From contig CAVRRZ010000002.1 in assembly GCA_963723745.1 (NCBI GenBank), forward strand, positions 1-64,000: a stretch of 64,000 nt of DNA. Direction: 5' to 3'. The position numbers and the translations under genes are program-made. Source of the stretch: CAVRRZ01 sp963723745. GTDB lineage: Bacteria; Actinomycetota; Actinomycetes; Mycobacteriales; Geodermatophilaceae. The notes under the pieces are model-generated. The model searched no databases, had not been told where the DNA came from, and saw only the letters and a list, made by a program, of their open reading frames with translations. This document shows, piece by piece, positions 18,032 to 26,686 of the stretch (the stretch's first letter is position 1; every line of letters begins with the position of its first letter).

Positions 18032-19273
18032 TCAGTCGCCGATGATCTCGCCCAGGGCTGCGGTTCCAGGCACCATGCCGGCGATGACGTAGTCCTCGGT
18101 GTTCTGGTCGACGTAGTCGACGCCGTCCTGCGGAACCAGCTCGGCCGGGATGTTCTCCGTGACCTCGACGTCGGCCCGCGACGACGGCTGGTCGAACGAC
18201 AGCTGGAGCACCTGCGCGCCCCTCGGACTGGCCAGCCAGTTGGCGAACACCACGCCGGCGTTGGGATTCGGCGAGTCGGCGAACAGCCGCAGGATGCCGT
18301 AGCCGCTGGTCAGGACACCCGGGGCGTCATCGGGCAGCACCGCCTCGAGGGGGAAGCCCTCGGCCCGCAGCTCCTGGACCTGCTTCACGTCGACGCCGAG
18401 ACCGATCGGGTAGGTGCCCCGGGCCACCCAGTCGGCCAGCTGGCGCTGGTCGGTCGTGAACGTGACGTCCTGGGTGTCGTAGAACTCCTGGGCGAAGTCC
18501 CGCCCCCTGTCGGTGACGAAGTAGACCGCGGCACCACTGCCCGGCCCCGGACGCCGGGGATCGAACTGCGCGATCTGGCCGCTGAACTCGGGGTCGAGCA
18601 GGTCGTCCCAGACCGTGATGGAGTCGGGGTCGATGATGTCGGTGTTCACCACGGGGTAACCGGTGACGTAGTTCAGCAGCCGCAGCAGGTATTCCGCGCC
18701 GTTGTCCTGCCACGGCAGCTCACCGCCGTCCCAACCCGCGGGATCGGTGACCGAGGGCAGCACGAGTTCGGGCTCGAGCGGCCGGAGCAGGCCCGCGGGC
18801 AGCTCGTCGACCACGCCCGGGTACCCGGAGAGGAAGACGTCGAGCGACATCTGGCCGGCGGCTGCCTCCTGACGCAGCCGTCCGGTGATCTCGGCCGGCA
18901 CGGCGTTCGGCAGGTACTGGACCTCGATGCCGGTGTCCTCCTCGAACTGCCGGCTGATCAGGTCCCGGACGGCGGGATTGGGAGTGGAGGCGATCGCGAC
19001 GGTGCCCTCCTCCTGTGCCGCAGCCAGCAACGCCTCCCACTCGGGACCCGCGCCCTCGTCCCAGTCGTCGTGACGGGCGATCAGCTCCTGCTGCTCCTCC
19101 TGCGAGTACTGCACGGCGAGCGCGCCGTCGGAGTCCCCGTCGGAACCGCTGCTGCCCGTCGTGTCACCCCCACCGCCGCCGTCTCCCCCGCAGGCGGCCA
19201 GCAGGACGGCACAGCTCAGGGCTGCACCAATGCGCGCGGCCCGCAGGGGCCGGCCGGACCGATTGCGCCTCAT
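18032..19273 (-). CDS. ABC-transporter substrate-binding lipoprotein
   Basis: 413 residues with a lipoprotein signal: basic MRRNRSGRPLRAAR, hydrophobic core, lipobox LLAAC, then a Gly/Ser-rich linker. The mature part is an extracellular solute-binding protein of the Fe3+/spermidine-type fold (EEGTVAIASTPNP, ANWLASPRGAQVL). In a catabolic operon it more likely binds the aromatic acid than iron. The partner permease (21404-24663) is broken by an insertion sequence and no ATPase gene is present. Start chosen at the ATG giving the signal peptide, with AAAGGG upstream. Confidence 0.85.
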   Translation of the reverse strand: MRRNRSGRPLRAARIGAALSCAVLLAACGGDGGGGGDTTGSSGSDGDSDGALAVQYSQEEQQELIARHDDWDEGAGPEWEALLAAAQEEGTVAIASTPNPAVRDLISRQFEEDTGIEVQYLPNAVPAEITGRLRQEAAAGQMSLDVFLSGYPGVVDELPAGLLRPLEPELVLPSVTDPAGWDGGELPWQDNGAEYLLRLLNYVTGYPVVNTDIIDPDSITVWDDLLDPEFSGQIAQFDPRRPGPGSGAAVYFVTDRGRDFAQEFYDTQDVTFTTDQRQLADWVARGTYPIGLGVDVKQVQELRAEGFPLEAVLPDDAPGVLTSGYGILRLFADSPNPNAGVVFANWLASPRGAQVLQLSFDQPSSRADVEVTENIPAELVPQDGVDYVDQNTEDYVIAGMVPGTAALGEIIGD

Positions 19274-19408
19274 TCGTTCCCTTTCGACAGGAGGCGCGGC
19301 GAGGAGTCGTCGCGCCTGCACGGGGTGGGACCGACCCCGCGGGGACCGCGGAGCCGTGGTGCAGCTGGCGAGGTGCACGAGGGGGTCACCCGGCGTCCGC
19401 CTCGTCGC

Positions 19409-19963
19409 TCAGAAGAAGATGGAGAGGGTTCTGGGCAGGACCGGGTGAGCCAGCTCGACGTAGCGCCGTACCAGGCGGAAGCCGTCGTCGGTGCGCCGCA
19501 GCCTGTCCCATCGCCTGGCGTAGAACACGCTCTCGTTGCTCTCGTGCCGCACCTGGTGGAGGAGCAGCTTCGAGCGCACGCGCAGCCCGTCGTCGTCCTG
19601 GGGGTCTGGTCTGGCGGTCACGTTGGTGACGAACCGCGTCGTGATCGACTCCGGCAGCTCGGCGTGAGCCAGACCCGTGTCCAGCCGGCGCACGCGCATG
19701 TTGAGGGAGCTGTAGTCCTCGTCGTAGAGCCAGAACTGCAGCGGCTCCTCACCTGCGACGGTCCCCCACCGCTGCGCCTCCCGGGCGGCGCGCTCCTCCT
19801 CCGTGTGAGGCGGCCGCACGATGCCGGTGCTGGGCATGACGTAGCGGATGCCCGGGTCGAGCCGGGCCAGCCAGTCGTCGAAGAGGTTGTCGTCGAGCAG
19901 TTCGGCTTCCTCGCTGAGGAAGGCCGCCGCGTCGGCGGCCAGGATCGAATCGGTCGTCGTCAT
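19409..19963 (-). CDS. Rieske oxygenase beta subunit
   Basis: 184 residues, the usual size of small subunits of aromatic-ring-hydroxylating dioxygenases. Family traits: N-terminal helix with EAELLDDNLFDDWLARL, central RRLDTGLAHAE, VTNV and C-terminal RYVELAHPVLPRTLSIFF. Beta subunits are structural, supporting alpha3-beta3 assembly. The ATG overlaps the stop of the degenerate alpha gene (ATGA), so these two are made together; the intact alpha gene is two genes downstream. Confidence 0.87.
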   Translation of the reverse strand: MTTTDSILAADAAAFLSEEAELLDDNLFDDWLARLDPGIRYVMPSTGIVRPPHTEEERAAREAQRWGTVAGEEPLQFWLYDEDYSSLNMRVRRLDTGLAHAELPESITTRFVTNVTARPDPQDDDGLRVRSKLLLHQVRHESNESVFYARRWDRLRRTDDGFRLVRRYVELAHPVLPRTLSIFF

Positions 19964-21294
19964 TCCATCGCCCCGCTGTCGGTCATCAGCTCACGCCAGT
20001 ACCGGTAGAAGTCCCGCTGGATGTCCTCCGTGAACCGCGGTAGCACCAGGCCGGGCCACCGCGGGTCCTGCCATTCGGGCGGCCGGACGTCCACGCCTTC
20101 GGTCGGCAGACCCATCTCGTAGTTGAAGGGCACCTTCCGTGCCTCGAACGTGCGGATGTTCTCGGCCAGCCGCTCGAAGTTCTCGTGGTCGTCGGGCGCG
20201 AAGATCCCGGCGGCCGCCTGCTGGTGCACGAGCGAGAAGCACATCTGCTCCTGCAGATCCCGCGGTGCGGCAGCATCGACGAAGCCGATCTCGGTCACCG
20301 CCGTCTCGTACGGCCCGCGGGGGTGCCACACGAGGAGACCCACCGCCTCCATGGCCGTTCCGTTGCCGATGACCGACAGCGTCGGGAAGAGGTTGCCCAC
20401 GTGGAAGCTGTACGGCTTCGCAGGCAGCCCGGGTAGGCGGCGGTCGACCGTCTCCCGCCGCAGGCGCACCCAGTCCACCGCCTCCCGCGAGAGGGTGCGG
20501 GCGCGCATGAGGTCGTGCTCGTAGAACTCCTCCCCGACGCGGACCTCCAGCAGTCCGTGCGGCACGCCGTGGCCGAAGCCGGTGGCCACCGAGTAGTGGA
20601 TCCCGGTCCCACCTCTGCCGGGCGAGTTGATCAGCCGTGGCTCCACGCCCTGCGCGCGCAGTCCGAGGACCGACGCATGGGTGATGGCCACGTGGTAGTC
20701 GTCCCCGGCGAAGTTCTCCGCGAGCAGCTTCCAGTTGCCGGGCATGGTGTATCGCTGGGTGCCGGGGACCAGGGCGAGCCCGCCGATGTCCTCGCGGAGC
20801 AGGTAGTTGTCCAGGTACCAGGTGGCGTCGCCGAGCCAATCGCGCAGTGACACGACGGGCCGGTCCAGCGCGGCGAACAGGAGGCCCCCGTAGTCCTCCA
20901 CGGACGCCGCCGCGCGCAGGCAGCAGGGAGGACCTGTGCCGCCGCCGTCGTCGTGGAGGGCCTTGCCGGTGTTGTCGAAGCCCTGCCGGTGCGCACGGCA
21001 GGTGAGGACCTGGAGCTGCCCGGCGTCGTAGTGGACGAATCGCCCGCCGCCCGCACGACAGCCGTTGACGAACACGCGGACGCGACCGTCGTACCCGCGG
21101 AGCACGACGACGGGCGTCTCCCCCATCCACGTGGTGACGTAGTCGCCCGGTGACCCCACCTGCTGGACATGACCGACGAACAGCCAGGCCCGGCCGAAGA
21201 CGGCGTGCACCTCCGCGGCGTAGACCTCGGGCGAGTAGACCGCGCAGTCGACCAACCCTTGGTCCAGCCGCAGGTACTCGTCAACGTGCACCAT
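19960..21294 (-). CDS. Rieske-type oxygenase alpha subunit with a lost cluster ligand
   Basis: 444 residues, clearly homologous to the alpha subunit at 16573 (shared GDDYHVAITHASVL, DDHENFERL, NYEMG and RDFYRYW segments). The catalytic iron site looks intact (GDDYH...H). The Rieske motif is not: C79-R-A81 replaces C-x-H, while C99 and H102 keep exact spacing, so one of the four ligands of the [2Fe-2S] cluster is Ala (codon 21052-21054). There is no frameshift around it. Either it carries no Rieske cluster or an altered one. Good Shine-Dalgarno (AAGGAGG) before the ATG; overlapping with the beta gene. Confidence 0.87.
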   Translation of the reverse strand: MVHVDEYLRLDQGLVDCAVYSPEVYAAEVHAVFGRAWLFVGHVQQVGSPGDYVTTWMGETPVVVLRGYDGRVRVFVNGCRAGGGRFVHYDAGQLQVLTCRAHRQGFDNTGKALHDDGGGTGPPCCLRAAASVEDYGGLLFAALDRPVVSLRDWLGDATWYLDNYLLREDIGGLALVPGTQRYTMPGNWKLLAENFAGDDYHVAITHASVLGLRAQGVEPRLINSPGRGGTGIHYSVATGFGHGVPHGLLEVRVGEEFYEHDLMRARTLSREAVDWVRLRRETVDRRLPGLPAKPYSFHVGNLFPTLSVIGNGTAMEAVGLLVWHPRGPYETAVTEIGFVDAAAPRDLQEQMCFSLVHQQAAAGIFAPDDHENFERLAENIRTFEARKVPFNYEMGLPTEGVDVRPPEWQDPRWPGLVLPRFTEDIQRDFYRYWRELMTDSGAME

Positions 21295-21307
21295 GAAGGC
21301 CTCCTTC

Positions 21308-21397
21308 GGGCAGGACGTCGATGGGCAGGACGTCGATGGGCAGGACGTCGATGGGCAGGACGTCGATGGGCAGGACGTCGATGGGCAGGGCGTCTTT
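21308..21397. repeat. 15-bp tandem repeat, five copies plus one degenerate, before the Rieske gene
   Basis: Unit GGGCAGGACGTCGAT repeats exactly from 21308 to 21382, then a degenerate copy to 21397. It occupies nearly the whole gap between the permease stop (21404) and the Shine-Dalgarno of the alpha subunit gene. In the minus-strand mRNA it would be an untranslated spacer. Copy number is likely unstable; it could affect message structure or simply be slippage. Confidence 0.9.
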
Positions 21398-21403
21398 CAC
21401 GCG

Positions 21404-22336
21404 TCACATCCCGCTGAGGTCGTGTTTGCGCATCACCCGGAGCGCGACCAGTGCGACCAGGGAGGCCATTCCCGCCATCAGCAGCCCGATCACGGCCGCG
21501 GATTCGTAGCCGCCGGCCACCGCATACTCGAAGAGGAGCAGCGACAGGGTCCGCGTGCCGGGAGTCGCGAGCATGACCGTGGCGGCGATGTCGCGGAGCG
21601 ACATCATGAAGGTGAAGACGAAGACGGTCGCGAGCATGGGCACGATCAGCGGCAGCAGGATCCGGCGGAATACGGTCCACTGCCCCGCCCCCGCCACCAC
21701 GGCCGGTTCCTCGAGTTCGACCGACACCTGCCCCATGGCGCTGCGAAGCATCGAGACCCCGAGCGGCAGCTCCTTGATCACGAGCACGGTGATCAGCGGC
21801 ACCAAGGTCCCGTAGAGCGCCGACCCCGCGCCCGTGCCCAGGATCAGGCTCGTCCAGGCGAAGCCGAGCAGCAGGCCCGGCACGGCCCACGGCAGCCAGC
21901 AGAGGACCGCGAGGCCGCGGGAGAAGGCGATCTTCTTGCGTGCGATCAGCCAGGCGAGCATCGAGTAGAGGGCGATGCCGAGGAAGGCGGTGCCGGTCGC
22001 GACGAGGAAGGAGTTGCGCAGGGACTCGAGGAACGCAGGGTCCTGCAGGGTGGACACCCAGTGCTCACCCGTCCACTGCCCCCGTGTGAAGAAGCCGAAG
22101 CGCCAGCGGATCGAGCCAAGAAGCACGACCACGAGCGGGAGATACAGGCCGACGACGAGTCCGGCGAGGATCACGCCCATCACCACGCGGTCGACGGCCG
22201 TGCCCTTCCGCGGGTGGCTCCGCATGCCACGGCCGCCGACCGTCGCCACGTCCCCCCACTTCCTGGTCAGCAGCTGGTTGAGAAGCGCCAGGACGACGAG
22301 GGTGACCAGCATGACCACGCCGAGGGCCATGGCCTC
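21404..22336 (-). pseudogene. ABC permease, C-terminal part, separated by IS insertion
   Basis: The 311 codons encode the second membrane domain of a two-domain (FbpB/AfuB-like) permease, with several hydrophobic segments and the EAA-like loop (EEPAVVAGAGQWTVFRRILLPLI). The coding sequence joins in frame to 23824-24663 once the insertion sequence and one copy of its 8-bp duplication are removed, giving 590 residues. Here it lacks its own start except by chance from within the IS. Confidence 0.88.
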
Positions 22337-22344
22337 GGGAAACT
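22337..22344. repeat. 8-bp target-site duplication (left)
   Basis: GGGAAACT directly outside the left end of the insertion sequence; the same 8 bases follow its right end at 23824-23831. Eight-base duplications are typical of ISL3-family elements. Confidence 0.95.
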
Positions 22345-22366
22345 GGCTCTTCGTACCTGAGGTGGG
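22345..22366. repeat. IS terminal inverted repeat, left
   Basis: 22-base left end of the ISL3-type element. Matches the reverse complement of 23802-23823 at 20 of 22 positions. Confidence 0.92.
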
Positions 22367-22462
22367 TGTGAGGAACTCGCGCGGGTGAGCTGAGGCCGGG
22401 AAGGGGTCGAGACCTTCCAAGATCGGGAGCGACCAAGCAACCCGTTCCGGAAGGCCTCGACG

Positions 22463-23815
22463 GTGTCCGAGCCTACGGCGTGCGCTCGCGCGCGCTCACG
22501 TCCTGTTTCCGCCTACTGCGACCGCTGTGATCTGCTCGTCGGCCTGGACGGGTTCCACGTCATCGAGGTCGCCGAGCAGCCCGGCCGGGTGCAGGTGGTG
22601 GTCGAGTCGGCACCGGAGCCGATGGGCTGCCTGGCCTGTGGCGTCCTGGTCGGCAGCCACGGTCGCCGCGACGTCGTCCTGATCGACGTGCCCTGCTTCG
22701 GGCGCCCGGTCGAGCTGGTGTGGCGCAAGCGGACCTGGCGCTGCGCCGAGGACGAGTGCACCGGCAAGGCGTTCACCGAGCAGCACGCCGACCTCGCCCG
22801 GCCACGGGCGCTGCTCACCACCCGGGCAGCCTGGTGGGCGGTCGGTCAGCTGCGCCGCGAGCACGCCTCGGTCGCCGGGATCGCCCGGCAGCTGGGCACG
22901 ACCTGGCGCACCGTGTGGCGGACGGTCAAGCCGCTGCTGGAGGAGATGGCCGCCGATGAGGCGCGCTTCGCCGACGTCACCGCCTTGGGCGTGGACGAGC
23001 ACATCTGGCACCACGTCTCGACCAAGCCGGTCGAGGACGGTGGTCGCGGCCCCAAGGAGCTGACCGGCATGGTCGATCTGACCCGTGACCAGCACGGACG
23101 GGTCCGCGCCCGGTTGCTTGACCTGGTACCCGGGCGGTCGGGCAAGGTCTACGCCGACTGGCTGACCGCACGCGGCGACGCGTTCCGGGCCCGGGTGCAG
23201 GTAGCCACGCTGGATCCGTTCCACGGCTACAGGAACGCCATCGACGACCAGCTCGAGGACGCCACCGCAGTGCTGGACGCGTTTCATGTCGTCAAGCTCG
23301 GCACCGACGCCGTGGACCGCTGCCGGCGCCGCATCCAGCAGGAGATCCACGGCCACCGCGGCCGCAAGAACGACCCGCTCTACGGCATCCGGAACACCCT
23401 GCGAGCCGGCGCGGAGAACCTCACCGACCGGCAGTGGGAACGACTGCACGCCGCGTTCGACGCCGACGACCGACACTTGGCGGTCTGGCTGGCCTGGTCG
23501 TGCGCGCAGCAGCTGCGCTCGGCCTACCGGCACGAGCACACCGCCGAGGGCCGACAGATCGCCGAGAAGGTCATCGACTCCTTCCCCAGCTGCCCAGTCC
23601 CCGAGATCGCCCGCCTCGGCCGGACGCTGAAGCAGTGGCGCGAGGCGTTCCTGGCCTACTTCGACACCGGCCGCGCCAGCAACGGCGGCACCGAAGCCGT
23701 CAACGGCCTCATCGAGCTCCACCGTCGCATCGCCCGCGGCTTCCGCAACCGCGACAACTACCGCCTACGCATGCTGCTCATCGCCGGCGGGCTGACCAGC
23801 CCCCACCTCAAGTAA
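22463..23815 (+). CDS. ISL3-family transposase
   Basis: 450 residues from a GTG with GGAAGG upstream. The N-terminus has zinc-finger-like cysteine pairs (CDRCD, CLACG, CAEDEC), then a helix-turn-helix (VAGIARQLGTTWRTVWRTV). The DDE catalytic residues are plausible at ALGVDEH, VATLDPFHGY and GTEAVNG. The protein is full length and its TAA stop lies inside the right terminal repeat. It should catalyse cut-and-paste or replicative movement of the element. Confidence 0.93.
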   Translation: MSEPTACARARSRPVSAYCDRCDLLVGLDGFHVIEVAEQPGRVQVVVESAPEPMGCLACGVLVGSHGRRDVVLIDVPCFGRPVELVWRKRTWRCAEDECTGKAFTEQHADLARPRALLTTRAAWWAVGQLRREHASVAGIARQLGTTWRTVWRTVKPLLEEMAADEARFADVTALGVDEHIWHHVSTKPVEDGGRGPKELTGMVDLTRDQHGRVRARLLDLVPGRSGKVYADWLTARGDAFRARVQVATLDPFHGYRNAIDDQLEDATAVLDAFHVVKLGTDAVDRCRRRIQQEIHGHRGRKNDPLYGIRNTLRAGAENLTDRQWERLHAAFDADDRHLAVWLAWSCAQQLRSAYRHEHTAEGRQIAEKVIDSFPSCPVPEIARLGRTLKQWREAFLAYFDTGRASNGGTEAVNGLIELHRRIARGFRNRDNYRLRMLLIAGGLTSPHLK

Positions 23816-23823
23816 GAAGAGCC
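23802..23823. repeat. IS terminal inverted repeat, right
   Basis: Right end of the insertion sequence. Contains the transposase stop codon (23813-23815). Confidence 0.92.
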
Positions 23824-23831
23824 GGGAAACT
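23824..23831. repeat. 8-bp target-site duplication (right)
   Basis: Second copy of GGGAAACT, at the junction between the IS and the N-terminal permease fragment. Confidence 0.95.
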
Positions 23832-24663
23832 GCGGCGGATCGGAGCCGATCTGGTCGTAGATCCGGGTCGCGTAGACATCGATGCCCGCCGGGGTGCCGA
23901 GGATCTCCTCGACCTCGAAGACCTCGAGGCTCCGCATGAAGCCGATGACGGTCGCGGCCAGCAACGCGACCCTTGCCAGGGGCAGCGACACCCGCCGCAT
24001 CGACTGCAACGGCCCCGCGCCGGACATCCGCGCGGCCTCTTCCAGCGAGACGTCCATCTGCCGGAAGGCCGGCGACAGGAAGATCGTCATGATCGGGACG
24101 GTCGTCAGGGACAGGTGGACCCAGAAGATCCCCGGCAGCGAGTAGATGTCCACAGCGGGCGAGCCCGGCAGCCCGCCGAGCCACTCGTTGAGAAGCCCGG
24201 TGTGGGGGTCGGCGAGGACGATCCAGCCGAGCACGACAGGCACGGTGGGCAGGAAGAAGGCGAGCCACAACGAGTACTCGACGAACCTCTTGAGCCGGAT
24301 CTGCGTGCGCGCGAGGAACCAGGCGATGCCGGCGCCCACCAGGACCGCAGCAGGGACGCGCAGGGAAAGGACGAACGTGTAGAACAGCGAGTCGAGCGTC
24401 CGCTCCGACTCGAACAGCGCGCTCCAGGCAGCCATCCCGGGCACGAAGGCATTGCCCAGGCCCGCGACGTTGAACGACTGCACGAGCATGAAGACGATCG
24501 GCGCGAGGACGACCAGACCGACGACGCCGAACACGACCGAACCCGCGGCTGCAGGCAGGAGCCGGCGCGGCGAGGGCGGCAGCTCCGGGGTGGCAGAAGC
24601 CGGCGGCTCCACGACGTCCCGACCGGAGCCTGCCGAGGGACGGCGGCTCGTCGCGGTTGTCAT
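23824..24663 (-). pseudogene. ABC permease, N-terminal part, truncated by IS insertion
   Basis: 280 codons: cytoplasmic N-terminus, first set of membrane segments (AGSVVFGVVGLVVLAPIVFML onward) and an EAA loop (EEAARMSGAGPLQSMRRVSLPLA). Reading continues into the IS for about 20 foreign residues and stops. The ATG overlaps the aldolase stop by 4 bases. With the 21404-22336 fragment it makes one 590-residue permease. Transport by this system is presumably lost unless another permease substitutes. Confidence 0.88.
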
Positions 24664-25739
24664 CGCGATCCACCCCCTGTCGTCGCCGGCGCGCCTGGGG
24701 CGGCAGCGGACAGCCCGGGGGCCGGGCTGGGCACCCCGTCCCGGACCAGGTCGAGCGCGATGTCGACGAGGAGGTCCTCCTGGCCGCCGACGAGGCGCCG
24801 ACGGCCGGCCTCCACCAGCAGGGAGCGGGAGGAGATGCCGTGCTCGGCGGCGATGCGCTCGCTGTGCAGGAGGAAGCTGGAGTACACCCCCGCGTAGCCG
24901 AGGGTCAGGGTCTCGCGGTCGACCTGCACGGGGCGCTGCATGAGCGGCCGTACGACGTCGTCGGCGGCGTCCATCAGGCCGAACAGGTCGCAGCCGTGGT
25001 CCCACCCGCTGAGGTCTGCTACGGCGACGAACACCTCGAGGGGGCAGTTGCCGGCCCCGGCACCGAGCCCTGCCAGCGAGGCATCCACCCGGTGTGCGCC
25101 CTCTTCCACGGCAACGACCGAGTTGGCCACGGCGAGGGCGAGATTGTGGTGCGCGTGGATGCCGATCGCCGTCCCGGGGTCGAGTCGATCCCGGTAGGCC
25201 CGGACACGGTCCCGGACGTCGGTCATGGTCAATCGGCCACCGGAGTCCGTGACGTAGACGCACTGGGCCCCTGCTTGTTCCATGATCTCGGCGTTGCGGG
25301 CGAGTGCGTCCGGCTCGGCCATGTGGCTCATCATCAGGAAACCGGCGACGTCGAGGCCCAGGTCGCGGGCCGTTCCGATGTGCTGGCTGGCGATGTCCGG
25401 CTCGGTGCAGTGCGTAGCCACGCGGACCGACGTGACGCCCAGGTCGGCCGCAGCCCGGAGATCGGCGACGGTGCCGATGCCGGGCAGGAGGAGTGTCGTC
25501 AGTCGCGCATGCTCGACCACGTCGGCAACCGCGGAGATCCACTCCTGATCGCTGTGCGCGCCGGCGCCGTAGCTGAGACTGCTCCCCGCCAGGCCGTCGC
25601 CGTGCGCCACCTCGATGGCGGCCACTCCGGCTGCGTCCAGGGCGCGCGCGATCCGCGCGACCTGGTCGGCCGACATCGTGTGGGCCACGGCGTGCATGCC
25701 GTCCCGCAACGTGACGTCCTGCACGTAGACGGCGGTCAC
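24660..25739 (-). CDS. 4-hydroxy-2-oxovalerate aldolase (MhpE/DmpG-like)
   Basis: 359 residues, DRE-TIM barrel fold. VTLRDGMHAV gives the metal-binding Asp and catalytic Arg, and HAHHNLALAVANS the metal-binding histidines. Splits 4-hydroxy-2-oxovalerate to pyruvate and acetaldehyde; the acetaldehyde is usually channelled to the partner dehydrogenase, encoded just upstream with a 4-base overlap (GTGA). A C-terminal tail rich in Ala/Pro/Gly (last 25 residues) is unusual but common in GC-rich organisms. Confidence 0.92.
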   Translation of the reverse strand: MTAVYVQDVTLRDGMHAVAHTMSADQVARIARALDAAGVAAIEVAHGDGLAGSSLSYGAGAHSDQEWISAVADVVEHARLTTLLLPGIGTVADLRAAADLGVTSVRVATHCTEPDIASQHIGTARDLGLDVAGFLMMSHMAEPDALARNAEIMEQAGAQCVYVTDSGGRLTMTDVRDRVRAYRDRLDPGTAIGIHAHHNLALAVANSVVAVEEGAHRVDASLAGLGAGAGNCPLEVFVAVADLSGWDHGCDLFGLMDAADDVVRPLMQRPVQVDRETLTLGYAGVYSSFLLHSERIAAEHGISSRSLLVEAGRRRLVGGQEDLLVDIALDLVRDGVPSPAPGLSAAAPGAPATTGGGSR

Positions 25740-26686
25740 GACGCGGCCTTCACGCGGGACGGGCGTGCGGCCAGGACCTCACCCACGCGGAGCGCCGCGG
25801 ACGTCATGATGTCGAGGTTTCCGGCGTACGGCGGGAGGTAGTGACCCGCTCCCTCCACCTCCAGGTACACCGAGACCTGCAGAAGGTCGCCGGATCGGGC
25901 AGAGCCGCTCACGAGGCGGCGCCGCCGATCGCCGGCCGGCACGTCCTGGAACTGCACGCGCTGCTTGAGGCGGTAACCGGGCACGTAGGCCGAGACCTTG
26001 GCGACCATCTCGACGACCGAGCCGGCGACGTCGTCGACATCTGCGGCGTCGGCCAGCATGGTCACGGTGTCCCGCATGATCATCGGGGGCTCGGCCGGGT
26101 TGAGCACGATGATCGCCTTGCCGCGGTCGGCTCCCCCGACGATCTCGATGGCGTGCGCTGTGGTCTCGGTGAACTCGTCGATGTTGGCGCGGGTCCCCGG
26201 GCCCGCCGACCGCGAGGCGATCGAGGCGACGATCTCCGCGTAGCGGACCGGGGTCACGCGCGACACCCCCGCGACGATCGGGATCGTCGCCTGCCCCCCG
26301 CAGGTCACCATGTTGACGTTGCGCGTGTCGACGAGCGCGTCGAGATTGACCGGTGGGACCACGTGAGGCCCGATTGCGGCCGGCGTGAGGTCGACGACAG
26401 GGACACCGGTGGGCCGCAGGAGCGCGTCGTTGGCGATGTGGGCGCGTGCCGAGGTGGCGTCGAACACGACGGCGACGTCGGGGAACACGTCCATCCCGAG
26501 CAACCCGTGGACGCCGTCGGCCGTTGCCGGCACGCCCAGTCGGCGGGCCCGCGCCAGGCCCTCGCTGGCCGGGTCGATGCCCACGAGCGCCGCCATCTCC
26601 AGCGACGCCGACCGGCAGACCTTGATCATCAGATCGGTCCCGATGTTGCCCGAGCCGATGATCGCCACCTTCGCCCGTGTGGTCAC
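25736..26686 (-). CDS. Acetaldehyde dehydrogenase, acylating (MhpF/DmpF-like)
   Basis: 316 residues from the GTG at 26686, which overlaps the hydratase stop. NAD motif IIGSGNIGTDL, catalytic cysteine in NMVTCGGQATIP, and the family segment NIDEFTETTAHAIE. Converts acetaldehyde and CoA to acetyl-CoA in complex with the aldolase. The frame continues upstream without a stop, but that part lies in the hydratase gene. Confidence 0.93.
   Translation of the reverse strand: MTTRAKVAIIGSGNIGTDLMIKVCRSASLEMAALVGIDPASEGLARARRLGVPATADGVHGLLGMDVFPDVAVVFDATSARAHIANDALLRPTGVPVVDLTPAAIGPHVVPPVNLDALVDTRNVNMVTCGGQATIPIVAGVSRVTPVRYAEIVASIASRSAGPGTRANIDEFTETTAHAIEIVGGADRGKAIIVLNPAEPPMIMRDTVTMLADAADVDDVAGSVVEMVAKVSAYVPGYRLKQRVQFQDVPAGDRRRRLVSGSARSGDLLQVSVYLEVEGAGHYLPPYAGNLDIMTSAALRVGEVLAARPSRVKAAS

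Larger units (their letters stand above)
22345..23823 (+). mobile_element. ISL3-family insertion sequence, complete, 1479 bp
   Basis: Bounded by 22-bp imperfect terminal inverted repeats (22345-22366 and 23802-23823; 20 of 22 match; both begin GGCTCTTC reading inward) and flanked by an 8-bp duplication GGGAAACT. One transposase gene fills it. The element sits inside the permease gene of the catabolic operon, opposite to its transcription. All parts are intact, so the insertion may be recent. Confidence 0.95.

Noticed and set aside
21308..21397. Possible CRISPR array
   Set aside because: Repeats are 15 bp, directly head-to-tail, with no spacers and no cas genes. It is a simple tandem repeat.
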